DNA from: JBCCSZ01 sp039821145
GTDB lineage: Bacteria; Bacteroidota; Bacteroidia; Chitinophagales; Saprospiraceae
Direction: 5' to 3'
Assembly (NCBI GenBank): GCA_039821145.1
Contig: JBCBOS010000011.1
Coordinates: forward strand, 124,001-188,000
DNA: 64,000 nucleotides
Shown here: piece by piece, positions 26,220 through 34,429 of the stretch
How the letters are laid out: each line of letters begins with the position of its first letter
Position numbering within the stretch: the first letter of the stretch is position 1
Program-made: the position numbers and the translations under genes
The notes under the pieces: generated by a model
Seen by the model: the letters and a program-made list of their open reading frames with translations, nothing else
What the model was told of the DNA's origin: nothing
Databases searched by the model: none

Positions 26220-27332
26220 ATGTTTTTCCAACTTGTTTTCTGGGTTTTCATCGGAGCCACTGCGGTGCAATTGGCCTTTTGGCTATTGGTCTTTTCTCGC
26301 CTGGCCTGGCGGCGCATTCCGGAAGAAAATGGAACGGAAGAGGAACCTTCTGTATCTGTTATCATCTGTGCACGCAACGAGGCAGAGAATTTGAAAAAAA
26401 ATTTGCCCCGTATCCTAAATCAAAACTACCGTTCCTTTGAAGTGGTAGTCGTAAACGATGGATCGACGGATGAGACGGCTAACATATTATTGGAATTTAA
26501 TATAAAACATAGTAACTTGCATACCGTTGCAACTAATGACAAACCCGCCCACATGGTGGGGAAAAAGTATGCCTTGGCCAAAGGCATTGACACTGCGAAA
26601 CACGACGTTCTTTTAGTAACGGATGCAGATTGCCAACCGCTCGACAACGGCTGGATTCGGCAAATGCAAGGAGCAATTAGAGGGGCCAAAACAATTGGGT
26701 TAGGCTATTCACCTTACGAAAAACGCCCCGGGTTTTTGAATCGCTACATACGTTTCGAAACCGTATACACTGCCGTACAATATTTCTCCTTTGCACTGAT
26801 CGGAATGCCCTATATGGGTGTGGGCCGCAATCTGATATACCGCAAGCACTTGTTCCAGCAAGTAAATGGATTTCAAAAGCACGCGCACATTGCTTCTGGC
26901 GACGATGACTTGTTCATCAATGCTGTTGCTACTCCTCAAAATGTTGCCATTGTATTGAACCCCGCCTCGTTCGTTGTTTCCACCCCCAAGTTAGATTGGC
27001 AATCTTATGCCAAGCAGAAAACCAGACACTATACTACCGGGAAACACTATCGCCCCACTCATCAACTGATGTTGGGTGCGCTCTCACTGAGTCATTTTCT
27101 ACATTATTTCGGAGGGATTGTGTTGATATTAAAAATTAGCACAATGTTTGCTAGTATTTTCTTAATCGGGCTAAGAATACTCATCCTAATGTACTTTTAC
27201 AGATTGATTCTCAAAAAGTTGCATGCACAGGATATTTTGCCCTGGATCCCACTAATGGACATCATCATGCTCGGACATTACCTGGTATTCACGCCCTCAT
27301 TATTGACCGGAAAAACAAATTCATGGAAGTAA
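26220..27332 (+). CDS. Family 2 glycosyltransferase, AT-rich
   Basis: 370 residues from the ATG at 26220 (MFFQLVFWVFIGATAVQL). A membrane helix (about 4-24) precedes the GT-A domain: VSVIICARNEAENLKKNLPR, VVVNDGSTDETA, LVTDADCQP with the DxD-like metal site, and ASGDDDLFINAV. A C-terminal pair of helices (HFLHYFGGIVLILKI, TMFASIFLIGLRILILMYFY) completes a membrane-anchored processive-type transferase. The interior is much richer in A+T than its neighbours: 26461-26520 has 20 G/C of 60 and 27121-27180 has 17 of 60 by my count, which suggests replacement or acquisition. The substrate is unknown, likely an envelope glycan or lipid. It overlaps the sigma factor gene by 10 bp. Confidence 0.9.
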   Translation: MFFQLVFWVFIGATAVQLAFWLLVFSRLAWRRIPEENGTEEEPSVSVIICARNEAENLKKNLPRILNQNYRSFEVVVVNDGSTDETANILLEFNIKHSNLHTVATNDKPAHMVGKKYALAKGIDTAKHDVLLVTDADCQPLDNGWIRQMQGAIRGAKTIGLGYSPYEKRPGFLNRYIRFETVYTAVQYFSFALIGMPYMGVGRNLIYRKHLFQQVNGFQKHAHIASGDDDLFINAVATPQNVAIVLNPASFVVSTPKLDWQSYAKQKTRHYTTGKHYRPTHQLMLGALSLSHFLHYFGGIVLILKISTMFASIFLIGLRILILMYFYRLILKKLHAQDILPWIPLMDIIMLGHYLVFTPSLLTGKTNSWK

Positions 27333-28057
27333 ACGTCCGTACAAAAACAACAAACCTCTCTCCGCGTGCACAGGAAGACTATGATCTGGTACTTCGTGCC
27401 ATCGACGGAAATCAGAAAGCCTACTCGACCCTCATGGACCGTTACCGCAGCTCTATTTTTCATATGATGCTGAAGATGGTCAACAACCGGGAAGATGCAG
27501 ATGACCTGACATTGGAAGCTTTTGGAAAGGCATTCAACAAGTTGCCAAGCTATGCCCCTCGCTACGCTTTCAGCACCTGGCTTTTCAAAATCGCCATCAA
27601 CAACTGCATCGATTACATTCGCAAGAAGAGGCTCAACTTACTGTCAATCGACGATCCCATCGAACCGCACAGCGATCACGATTACTCTAGCAACATTCGA
27701 TCCAATACCCTTGATCCGGAAGAAAAATTCATCCGCAAGCAACGCGTCAAACTGATGCGGACCATCATGGGCAAATTGAGCTTGAAGTACCGACTGATGA
27801 TCGAATTGCGCTTTTTTGAAGAACTGAGTTACGACGAAATTGCAAAGGAGTTGAACATTCCTTTGGGTACTGTGAAAGCGCAACTGTTTCGCGCCAAAGA
27901 AATTTTGTATCAATTGCTACAACAGCCTGGTGCCAAGGCTTACTTGGACCACACCAAGCGACGTCCCAAGAACTCATCCCGCAAAAACAAAAACAAAGGC
28001 AACAAAGCAAGCCTCGAAGTCAAGGAAGCTCCCATGGCAATGGAGGCACAGAGATGA
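27323..28057 (+). CDS. ECF-type sigma-70 family RNA polymerase sigma factor
   Basis: 244 residues. Region 2 spans about 35-105 (YSTLMDRYRSSIFHMMLKMV, DADDLTLEAFGKAFNKL, FSTWLFKIAINNCIDYIRKK). Region 4 is at about 150-200 (LSLKYRLMIELRFFEELSYD, IAKELNIPLGTVKAQLFRAK), a clear helix-turn-helix. A basic Lys/Asn-rich C-terminal tail of about 40 residues (RRPKNSSRKNKNKGNK) is unusual for ECF factors. No anti-sigma gene is adjacent. Its 5' end overlaps the glycosyltransferase gene, so it may be co-expressed with envelope lipid genes. A terminator follows. Confidence 0.94.
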   Translation: MEVNVRTKTTNLSPRAQEDYDLVLRAIDGNQKAYSTLMDRYRSSIFHMMLKMVNNREDADDLTLEAFGKAFNKLPSYAPRYAFSTWLFKIAINNCIDYIRKKRLNLLSIDDPIEPHSDHDYSSNIRSNTLDPEEKFIRKQRVKLMRTIMGKLSLKYRLMIELRFFEELSYDEIAKELNIPLGTVKAQLFRAKEILYQLLQQPGAKAYLDHTKRRPKNSSRKNKNKGNKASLEVKEAPMAMEAQR

Positions 28058-28092
28058 GACAACATTGACACCTGAATTGGTGTAAAGAGATC

Positions 28093-28139
28093 TGCATCCC
28101 AAATTTCCATGAACGGAGATTTGGGATGCATTTTTTTTT
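28093..28139 (+). terminator. Strong intrinsic terminator after the lpxK-sigma factor operon
   Basis: A 17-bp stem (28093-28109 region with 28115-28130, one G-U wobble and a loop of about 6 nt; core TGCATCCCAAAT/ATTTGGGATGCA) is followed by nine T residues (28131-28139). It sits 35 bp after the sigma factor stop and just before the convergent hydrolase stop. Confidence 0.9.
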
Positions 28140-28144
28140 GGAGA

Positions 28145-29713
28145 TTACTTGCTGCTGTACTTGTCAAATAGGCTCTCCCCCTCTATGGGCCAAAATTCAA
28201 ACTTGGGCAATTCAAACTCTGTTGGCAGATTGCGCTTCCATTCGGGAAAAGGCGTTTTTTCAAAATCTACATTCATGAACTGATAAACCGAACGGGCCAG
28301 TTCCGGGTCTTGCAAGATCATGGCTCGCTTGGCAGAATGCGTGCCTCGCTTGACGGTGAGCAGATGGCCGTTGTTGAGGAATTGCATCAGGTAGGTGGCA
28401 TTTTCGTGAGGAGTGCTTCTGTCCATGTCGCCCTGGATCAACAAGAGGGGGATGTCGTGTACTCGCTGCTGCCGAAAGGAGTCGTCCAGCTTGGAGGGCG
28501 GGCAGGCCTTGCGGGTTTCTTTGTAGTAGAGATTGATGTCGCCCAACCACTTTCTGGATTCGCGCGAATCTAGCAGACTGTCGCGCTGAGCAGAGATGCC
28601 CAGGCTGTTGTCGATCAAAGGGCCCATGGCATAAGATGTGGAGTAAGAATCGCGTCCCCGAGATCGATACGCCAGGGTTCGGTAATCGCCCTTGTACAAC
28701 TCGCTGATGTACTTTGGCCAGGATTCGATGGAGGCCACCTTCCCCCGGGCAAAGGGATTCATATAGGCCAGTCGAAAATCGTCCACTCCCAGGGGAATGG
28801 TTTCGTCGATCTCCTCTGACGCTACCTGCAGGTGAACATCCACCGGGGCTTTCTCCAGGCGTTGGACAATGGTTTTGAAGGCTTCCATCAAACCCACCTT
28901 GGGCAGGGAAGCGGCCAGCGCAGGGTCTTCCTTGGCATAGGTTTCGATCTGTTCGAGGACCGCCCAGAGGCCTTTGGGATCATCGTAGGCATGGTCCAAT
29001 GGTTCGACTCCCGAGAACAAGGCCCGGTCGCAATGCTCTGGATGCAATTGGATGTAGGCCAGGCCCCATTGTGATCCAAAGCTGGTGCCGATGAAGGCAA
29101 GTTTTTCATAGCCATAATGTTGTCGAACGGCTTCGATGTCCCCCACCAGGTGGAGAATGTCGTATCCTTCGATGTCCATTCCATTTGTTTTGCTTTCCTC
29201 GATGCATTGTTCCAGGGCCTTGCGCCGGTTGGACTGTCGCTCCACCAAGTCAAAGGGCTTGTCCTTGTAGCCATTTTTCCATCTGTAGACAAAGTCGCGT
29301 GGAGGCAGGCCTGGCGCATCGGGATTGCCTCTTTGGTTGATCAGGATGAGGTCTCTTTTTTGATTGACCAGCATCATTTCCCAGGTCCAGGCTTTGGCGC
29401 GTGGGCCTTGGTAAGATTGGTAAAAGTGGCGGGTAGAATACGGCTCTCCCGGTCCGGCTCCCAGAAATACGACGGGGGGCAAATTGGAAGGTTCCTTGGC
29501 CGGAAAATGGAGAAAGTGCAGACCGATCTGGCGGCTGTCTGCCCGCTGGCGGTTTTCGGGAACGAGCAAGATGTTTTCCGTTCCCGTGAATTCGATGTCT
29601 TCCTCTTGGATGTAAACGGCCTGAGAAATACAAGTCGCTTGTTGGGCAAGAGTGATTTGGGCCATGCCACTCAAGCACAGCCACAGTTGCAATAGATGTA
29701 TTAGCTTTTTCAT
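28145..29713 (-). CDS. Secreted alpha/beta hydrolase of the proline iminopeptidase / tripeptidyl aminopeptidase (S33) type
   Basis: 522 residues with a signal peptide (about 1-23, ending LAQQA). The oxyanion-side PVVFLGAGPGEP, LILINQRGNPDAPGLPP and nucleophile elbow FIGTSFGSQWG (GTSFG) are typical of S33 hydrolases. A TAP-like C-terminal region has LLLIQGDMDRSTPHENA (acid) and VKRGTHSAKR with the catalytic His. It would cleave peptides or esters in the periplasm or outside the cell. It stands alone and is convergent with the sigma factor operon. Confidence 0.88.
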   Translation of the reverse strand: MKKLIHLLQLWLCLSGMAQITLAQQATCISQAVYIQEEDIEFTGTENILLVPENRQRADSRQIGLHFLHFPAKEPSNLPPVVFLGAGPGEPYSTRHFYQSYQGPRAKAWTWEMMLVNQKRDLILINQRGNPDAPGLPPRDFVYRWKNGYKDKPFDLVERQSNRRKALEQCIEESKTNGMDIEGYDILHLVGDIEAVRQHYGYEKLAFIGTSFGSQWGLAYIQLHPEHCDRALFSGVEPLDHAYDDPKGLWAVLEQIETYAKEDPALAASLPKVGLMEAFKTIVQRLEKAPVDVHLQVASEEIDETIPLGVDDFRLAYMNPFARGKVASIESWPKYISELYKGDYRTLAYRSRGRDSYSTSYAMGPLIDNSLGISAQRDSLLDSRESRKWLGDINLYYKETRKACPPSKLDDSFRQQRVHDIPLLLIQGDMDRSTPHENATYLMQFLNNGHLLTVKRGTHSAKRAMILQDPELARSVYQFMNVDFEKTPFPEWKRNLPTEFELPKFEFWPIEGESLFDKYSSK

Positions 29714-29770
29714 ACCATCAAAGATGGAGCGATCGGCTGGAAAAAGATTGTAGAATTGGGACAGCCGGGA

Positions 29771-30607
29771 TCAGAGCTTCCAAAAAAGGGTGTCGTCGAT
29801 GATGGCCATGGCGGCAAACAGCTCCTTGGGGGTGAGGCCACTGCGCGACTTGATTTGGCGGTTGAAATCGGGCTGGTCGTAGTAATTGCTGGTATAGGCA
29901 ATGTTGGTCAACTGCACATTGTCTTGCTGATTTTGGAAGGTGTAGAGGGCCCGCCGAAACTTGATGACCGAGATGTATTCCTCCAGCGAATAGCCCAGAT
30001 GCTTTTTGAATTTTCGAAGCAAGGTCCTTCGACTGAGGTTCAGCTGTTGGGCCAGCTCATCGACCTTGGCGGGGTCTTCGCCATAGACCAGCGACTCCAC
30101 CGCTTTGAGCAACTTGGACTCGCCCAGCTCTTGGTAGTGATCCAGAAAAAAGGCATCCAGCATGTCGCGTTTGTTTTCCAACACGGGTTCTTCGTATACC
30201 TTGGGCAGGAAATCTTCAAAGTATGGATCGAAGTAGTGAAATACCGAGTAATGCCTCTTGAGGAAGTTGGACAAAGGGGAGCGAATGAAGTGATTGATGC
30301 CCGTGGGATAAAAGACGATGGCCAGCCTGTCCAGCGGTCCGTGAAATTCCACATCTTGGTACTTGTCCACCAATCCGACGAGGAGAGAGAGAAAACCTTT
30401 GCCCTTTTGGTGGTGCTGTCTGCGCAGACGGCCTTCCGAGCTGACGACCGAGTCGCGGTAGATGCTGATGGTGGTCGTGATGTTTTGGTAAAAAGTGATC
30501 TTGGCAAAAAAGTCGGCTTCTGTGGCAGTATGGACGTAGTAGCCCTTGATGAGGGCCTGTAGCTGGGGGGCTTTGGGACGGATGAATTTCAAATAGCCAA
30601 TGTCCAT
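29771..30607 (-). CDS. AraC family transcriptional regulator
   Basis: 278 residues. The C-terminal DNA-binding domain has two helix-turn-helix motifs: VDELAQQLNLSRRTLLRKFK and the second around NIAYTSNYYDQPDFNRQIKS, with RSGLTPKELF after it. The N-terminal 180 residues resemble a DUF6597-like ligand-sensing half (GYYVHTATEADFFAKITFYQ, VEFHGPLDRLAIVFYPTGIN). It binds DNA as an activator or repressor; the target cannot be read from sequence. It stands between the hydrolase and the SH3 lipoprotein genes, all on the minus strand. Confidence 0.92.
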   Translation of the reverse strand: MDIGYLKFIRPKAPQLQALIKGYYVHTATEADFFAKITFYQNITTTISIYRDSVVSSEGRLRRQHHQKGKGFLSLLVGLVDKYQDVEFHGPLDRLAIVFYPTGINHFIRSPLSNFLKRHYSVFHYFDPYFEDFLPKVYEEPVLENKRDMLDAFFLDHYQELGESKLLKAVESLVYGEDPAKVDELAQQLNLSRRTLLRKFKKHLGYSLEEYISVIKFRRALYTFQNQQDNVQLTNIAYTSNYYDQPDFNRQIKSRSGLTPKELFAAMAIIDDTLFWKL

Positions 30608-30650
30608 GATCTGGTTTTCTTTGCCTTTGTGCCGGTGGAGGCAATGGGGA

Positions 30651-31685
30651 TCAATCCTCTATGGTAAATGACCATTGACCGAGGCTGTCCAGTTGCAATT
30701 CTGCCATTTGTGGCTGGCGGTCAGACAGGTCGGCCGGAGGAGGGGAGAGCGAAATTTCGGCCTTGTTGGCGTCGAGCCATTTGGGGAGGTAGGGCTCAAA
30801 ATCCGGCAATTCTTTTTCCCACACCACCTTGAAGCCTTCGTAGGTAAAGCCGAGCACCTGCAAGCCATTTGCCTGGAATCCGGCCCGCAGATCGGCATTG
30901 CTCACCAAGAGATGTTTGAAGTCTGGCGAGGGTTTGGGGTAGCCCCAGATGGGGATTTCCTGCCCCGATTTGTCATTGACCAATAGGAAAGAACCAGATT
31001 CGTAGCCATACACCTGTACCACGAAATAGCCCATTTGCGGGATGTAGTAGCGATATTCATAGGTGGGGAAATCCTCTGATATTTCGACGGCCCCTTCGCG
31101 GATGTTGCGCAGCGACTTTTTTTCGCCACTCAGCAGTCGAAAGTCGATGCCCTCTTTGCTTTGCGTGACGTACTGCTTGTCCTTTTTGAGCTGTTCTTTT
31201 TGGATGCGAGACATGCACTTTTGCGCCAATTCGTATTTGCCTGTTTTGATGATGCCCATGCAATCGTCATAAGGCGTCTTGCTCAGGTCGACCCTGGGCT
31301 TGTAAAATTTGACCCCTCCGCCATACACCCAGCCAATGATGTTGTCTTTGTTGCGCACCTTGAGCCAGGGCTCGTCATAGATTTGGCCTCTCAGGCTCAC
31401 CTTTTCCGTCGTAGGCGTTTTTTCGTTGAGGTAGCTCAGTTCGTCTCCCTCCTTAAGTTCGGCCAGGATGTCGCCTCTGGTATTGGGTTCGGAGCGCAGT
31501 CGGAGTTTTTCTACCCAGGCATAAATGGTGATCACTTCGGAATCTTCTTCCGCAGGGCTGGCAGAAGTGACGGTTTCGTTGCTAGAGGGGGAAGCTGGTT
31601 GTTGGTTGGTGGTGGAGTTCGTATCTTTGCAAGAATAAACGGCAAATAGGAAAGTTAATATTATTATAATCTGAATTCGGTACAT
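30651..31685 (-). CDS. SH3-domain lipoprotein
   Basis: 344 residues. MYRIQIIIILTFLFAVYSC gives a lipoprotein signal with Cys19. A Ser/Thr/Asn-rich linker precedes a bacterial SH3 domain at about 47-125 (ITIYAWVEKLRLRSEPNTRG, DELSYLNEKTP, DNIIGWVYGGGVKF). The remaining C-terminal half has repeated beta segments (YRYYIPQMGYFVVQVYGY) that I do not recognise. Bacterial SH3 domains commonly bind peptidoglycan or peptides; the role here is inferred. It is divergent from the glucosaminidase gene. Confidence 0.83.
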   Translation of the reverse strand: MYRIQIIIILTFLFAVYSCKDTNSTTNQQPASPSSNETVTSASPAEEDSEVITIYAWVEKLRLRSEPNTRGDILAELKEGDELSYLNEKTPTTEKVSLRGQIYDEPWLKVRNKDNIIGWVYGGGVKFYKPRVDLSKTPYDDCMGIIKTGKYELAQKCMSRIQKEQLKKDKQYVTQSKEGIDFRLLSGEKKSLRNIREGAVEISEDFPTYEYRYYIPQMGYFVVQVYGYESGSFLLVNDKSGQEIPIWGYPKPSPDFKHLLVSNADLRAGFQANGLQVLGFTYEGFKVVWEKELPDFEPYLPKWLDANKAEISLSPPPADLSDRQPQMAELQLDSLGQWSFTIED

Positions 31686-31711
31686 AGTATTGGCTATTTA
31701 GGTGCGTTTAG

Positions 31712-31719
31712 CAAAAATA
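31712..31719 (-). promoter_or_regulatory. Putative -7 box for the SH3 lipoprotein gene
   Basis: Minus-strand TATTTTTG matches TAnnTTTG, about 27 bp before the SH3 lipoprotein start. A minus-strand TTG at 31734-31736 lies only 14 bp further upstream, closer than usual. Confidence 0.4.
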
Positions 31720-31775
31720 TATGTGTTTTGGGACAAAGTTTGCATGCTTATGCATAAATCAAAAGCCAAATCCTT

Positions 31776-33161
31776 ATGAAAAAACAACTGTGGCTAATAG
31801 TAACGCTCTTGCTTTGTACATTTATTGTCTCTGCTCAGGAGAGCTACCAGCAGCGTTACATCAAGAAATTCAAAAAGATTGCCATCGAAGAAATGAGGCG
31901 GACGGGCATCCCTGCCAGCATCAAGTTGGGGCAAGGGATACTGGAGTCCAATGCGGGGAAAAGTACCTTGGCTCGCAAGGCCAACAATCATTTTGGGATC
32001 AAATGCCACAGAGGCTGGGAAGGAGGCACCTACTACAAGGAGGATGACGACTACGATGAAAATGGGCAGTTGATCAAGTCCTGTTTTCGGGCCTACCGGA
32101 ATGCAGAAGCCTCCTATGTCGCCCACTCCGAATTCCTGCGCGACCCCCGCAAACGCTTTCGCTATGGCTTCCTATTCGACCTGGACCCCAAGGACTACAA
32201 GGCCTGGGCGAGGGGCCTCAAGAAGGCTGGCTATGCCACCAGCCCCACCTATGCTGAAAAATTGATTCGGGTCATCGAAAGCTACGAATTGTACCAATAC
32301 GATTCTGAAGCCGTGGAGGAAGGCGGCGATCGCCCAAACAGGAGAGAGACGAGGAGGGAGCAGATGGCGGGCGTACTCAAGAACAACTCTGTCAAATACG
32401 TCAAGGCCTCGGGAACAGAATCGGCGGCCGACATTGCATCGCGCACAGGGGTGAAGCTCAAAAGCATCCGCAAGTACAACGAACGCCTGGGCGATGCCTA
32501 TGAAAAATTGCCGGAAGGCACCTATGTCTACTTGCAGCGTAAGCGCGGTGGCTATCGGGGAAAGAAAAAATGGCATGTGGTACAGGAAAATGAAAATCTC
32601 TACGCCATCGCCCAGCAATACGGCGTCATGCTGAACAAACTCATGCGGCGAAACCGATTGGAAAACGGGCAAGAACCCGCCGTCGGAGAACCGCTCAAGA
32701 TCCGGGGATGGTTCCGGGTGCCGAGGGGACAACGGCCCCGCCTGCGCTCAGAAGTCTTTGACGATACCCCTCGGATTGAGAACGATTCGGAAGAATTGCT
32801 GATGGAGGAAGAAGAAAATACAGAAGAGAATTTCGGCGGTGAGATCGAGGAAGAACTGGAGCTGGACCCCGATACAGAGCTCGATCCCGACTTCCCCACA
32901 GAGGAGCCATCAGATCAGCCAGTATTCGAAGAGCCCGGCACGCCCAATAACCCGGACCCTGGAACGGTGCAGGACGATCCGGTCATCGAAGAGCCAGTAA
33001 TCATCGAAACACCAAACCAATTCATCTATCACACCGTAGAAAAGGGTGATACCTTGTTTGGCATCTCCCGCCGCTACAACACCACAGTGGACACCATCAA
33101 GCGGCTCAACGGCCTGGATTCCAACCTGATCAGTGTGGGACAATGGCTGAGGGTGAAGTAA
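31776..33161 (+). CDS. Exported glucosaminidase (GH73-like) with three LysM-type domains
   Basis: 461 residues with a signal peptide (about 1-21, ending VSAQ). Residues about 30-175 are a glucosaminidase domain: IPASIKLGQGILESNAGKST with the catalytic Glu, NNHFGIKCHRGWEG, and CFRAYRNAEASYVAHSEFLR. A weak LysM-like unit is at about 205-260, a clearer one at about 268-315 (WHVVQENENLYAIAQQYGV), then an acidic linker, and a canonical C-terminal LysM at 417-461 (YHTVEKGDTLFGISRRYNTT). It hydrolyses peptidoglycan glycan strands and binds them through LysM, probably for cell-wall remodelling. A related barrel-type gene follows 33 bp downstream. Confidence 0.93.
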   Translation: MKKQLWLIVTLLLCTFIVSAQESYQQRYIKKFKKIAIEEMRRTGIPASIKLGQGILESNAGKSTLARKANNHFGIKCHRGWEGGTYYKEDDDYDENGQLIKSCFRAYRNAEASYVAHSEFLRDPRKRFRYGFLFDLDPKDYKAWARGLKKAGYATSPTYAEKLIRVIESYELYQYDSEAVEEGGDRPNRRETRREQMAGVLKNNSVKYVKASGTESAADIASRTGVKLKSIRKYNERLGDAYEKLPEGTYVYLQRKRGGYRGKKKWHVVQENENLYAIAQQYGVMLNKLMRRNRLENGQEPAVGEPLKIRGWFRVPRGQRPRLRSEVFDDTPRIENDSEELLMEEEENTEENFGGEIEEELELDPDTELDPDFPTEEPSDQPVFEEPGTPNNPDPGTVQDDPVIEEPVIIETPNQFIYHTVEKGDTLFGISRRYNTTVDTIKRLNGLDSNLISVGQWLRVK

Positions 33162-33194
33162 GCAAGCATTCATTGACCAATGAAAATCTAGCAG

Positions 33195-33938
33195 ATGCGC
33201 AAAATTTTACTCCTATCGACTTTTCTATTCGCCTTGCTGACAACGGCCCAAGGGCAGGGATTTGCCTTTGGACTCAAGGGGGGGATGACGGCTGGCTTTC
33301 AGCAGTGGAACAACTTTGAGCGCGACCCACTCCTGACCTGGCACGCCATTGCATTCATCGAAACCCTGACAGAGGACAATGCCTTTTCTCTCTTCGCCCA
33401 GGGGGGATTTCACAACCGGGGAAGTGCCGTGCGCATTCGTGCCTTTACCTTCGTGGACCCCAACACTGGGGGCAACCGTCGATTTTCAGGCAATACGACT
33501 CGATACGAATTCTACAATGTCTCTCTCTCGGCGGGTGGAAAGCAAAAGTTCTTGATGAGCAATGAGACCACTTCCTATTACTATCTGATCGGAATTCGGG
33601 GGGATTACAACTTGGGAACCAACCTGGATGATTTGTCCGGGACCAATGTGGCCTTCAACAGCCCATTTTTCCCACAAGACCCCTTCGTTCGGGACTTTAC
33701 TTTTGGATTGATTCTGGGAGGAGGACTGGAATTCGAGTTTCAGGAATTGTTTGGAGGCCTCTTGGAGGTGACCCTCAACCCAGACTTTACCAAGCAATAC
33801 GAACAATTGCCCATCCCCAATGTTTACAATCCGTTTACCATGCAAAATCAGACCCTGAGCGAAACCATTGTCCGCAATGTGACGGTGGAAATCTCCCTGG
33901 GCATCCGCTTCATCAACAGAGTGGAGTACATCGACTGA
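33195..33938 (+). CDS. Outer-membrane beta-barrel protein
   Basis: 247 residues with a signal peptide (about 1-21, TTAQGQ) and alternating aromatic and hydrophobic strands (FAFGLKGGMTAGFQQW, YYYLIGIRGDYNLGTNL, FTFGLILGGGLEFEF, VEISLGIRFINRVEYID). Length and pattern fit an eight-stranded barrel of the PorT/outer-membrane family found in Bacteroidota, but I cannot name a specific member. It follows the glucosaminidase gene by 33 bp on the same strand. Confidence 0.75.
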   Translation: MRKILLLSTFLFALLTTAQGQGFAFGLKGGMTAGFQQWNNFERDPLLTWHAIAFIETLTEDNAFSLFAQGGFHNRGSAVRIRAFTFVDPNTGGNRRFSGNTTRYEFYNVSLSAGGKQKFLMSNETTSYYYLIGIRGDYNLGTNLDDLSGTNVAFNSPFFPQDPFVRDFTFGLILGGGLEFEFQELFGGLLEVTLNPDFTKQYEQLPIPNVYNPFTMQNQTLSETIVRNVTVEISLGIRFINRVEYID

Positions 33939-33941
33939 GCC

Positions 33942-34199
33942 TTACTGATGGCCGTACTTGAACTTGAAAAAGAGCAGAATGGAGGCCAATACCAATACAG
34001 CGCTGTTGGTGAAAATGATGGACATGGCATTCAAAAACAGGCCGTAGATCAGCCACAGGATCAGACCTGCGATCAAAATCAGCAGCATCCCCAGCGAGAG
34101 GTCTTTGGCAGACTTGCTTTTCCAGGTTTGGTAGACTTGTGGAACGAAGGCGATGGTGGTAAGGACACCTGCAAAGAGGCCAATGTATTCGACATTCAT
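33942..34199 (-). CDS. SemiSWEET-type sugar transporter
   Basis: 85 residues with three membrane helices (about 4-22, 37-56 and 60-80), the triple-helix bundle of a SemiSWEET monomer, which works as a dimer. The PQ motif occurs in FVPQVYQTWKSKSAKDLS (Pro20-Gln21), the conserved hinge of this family. It allows bidirectional movement of sugars across the inner membrane. It is convergent with the barrel gene, with only 3 bp between stops. Confidence 0.9.
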   Translation of the reverse strand: MNVEYIGLFAGVLTTIAFVPQVYQTWKSKSAKDLSLGMLLILIAGLILWLIYGLFLNAMSIIFTNSAVLVLASILLFFKFKYGHQ

Positions 34200-34317
34200 G
34201 ATGCTAGAGGTTGAAAATGGGGCTGCATAATAGCAAATCCCAGACAGCTATCAACCTTTTTAGGACTTTTAATTGCTAATCTTTTCAAAGCTGGCGGCAC
34301 GCCAAAAAGTATTCCCG

Positions 34318-34325
34318 TATTTTTG
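34318..34325 (+). promoter_or_regulatory. Putative -7 box upstream of the DUF5916 gene
   Basis: TATTTTTG matches TAnnTTTG, about 105 bp upstream of the ATG at 34430. No TTG is found at normal -33 spacing. Confidence 0.35.
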
Positions 34326-34429
34326 CACCCGGAAAATGCTCACCTTTTGGTGAACTTTTCTTTTACCAGAGATGTCCAAGGTATTGGCACCCATTTGTGG
34401 AGGCCTTATGCCCAGTAACCAATTGAGAA

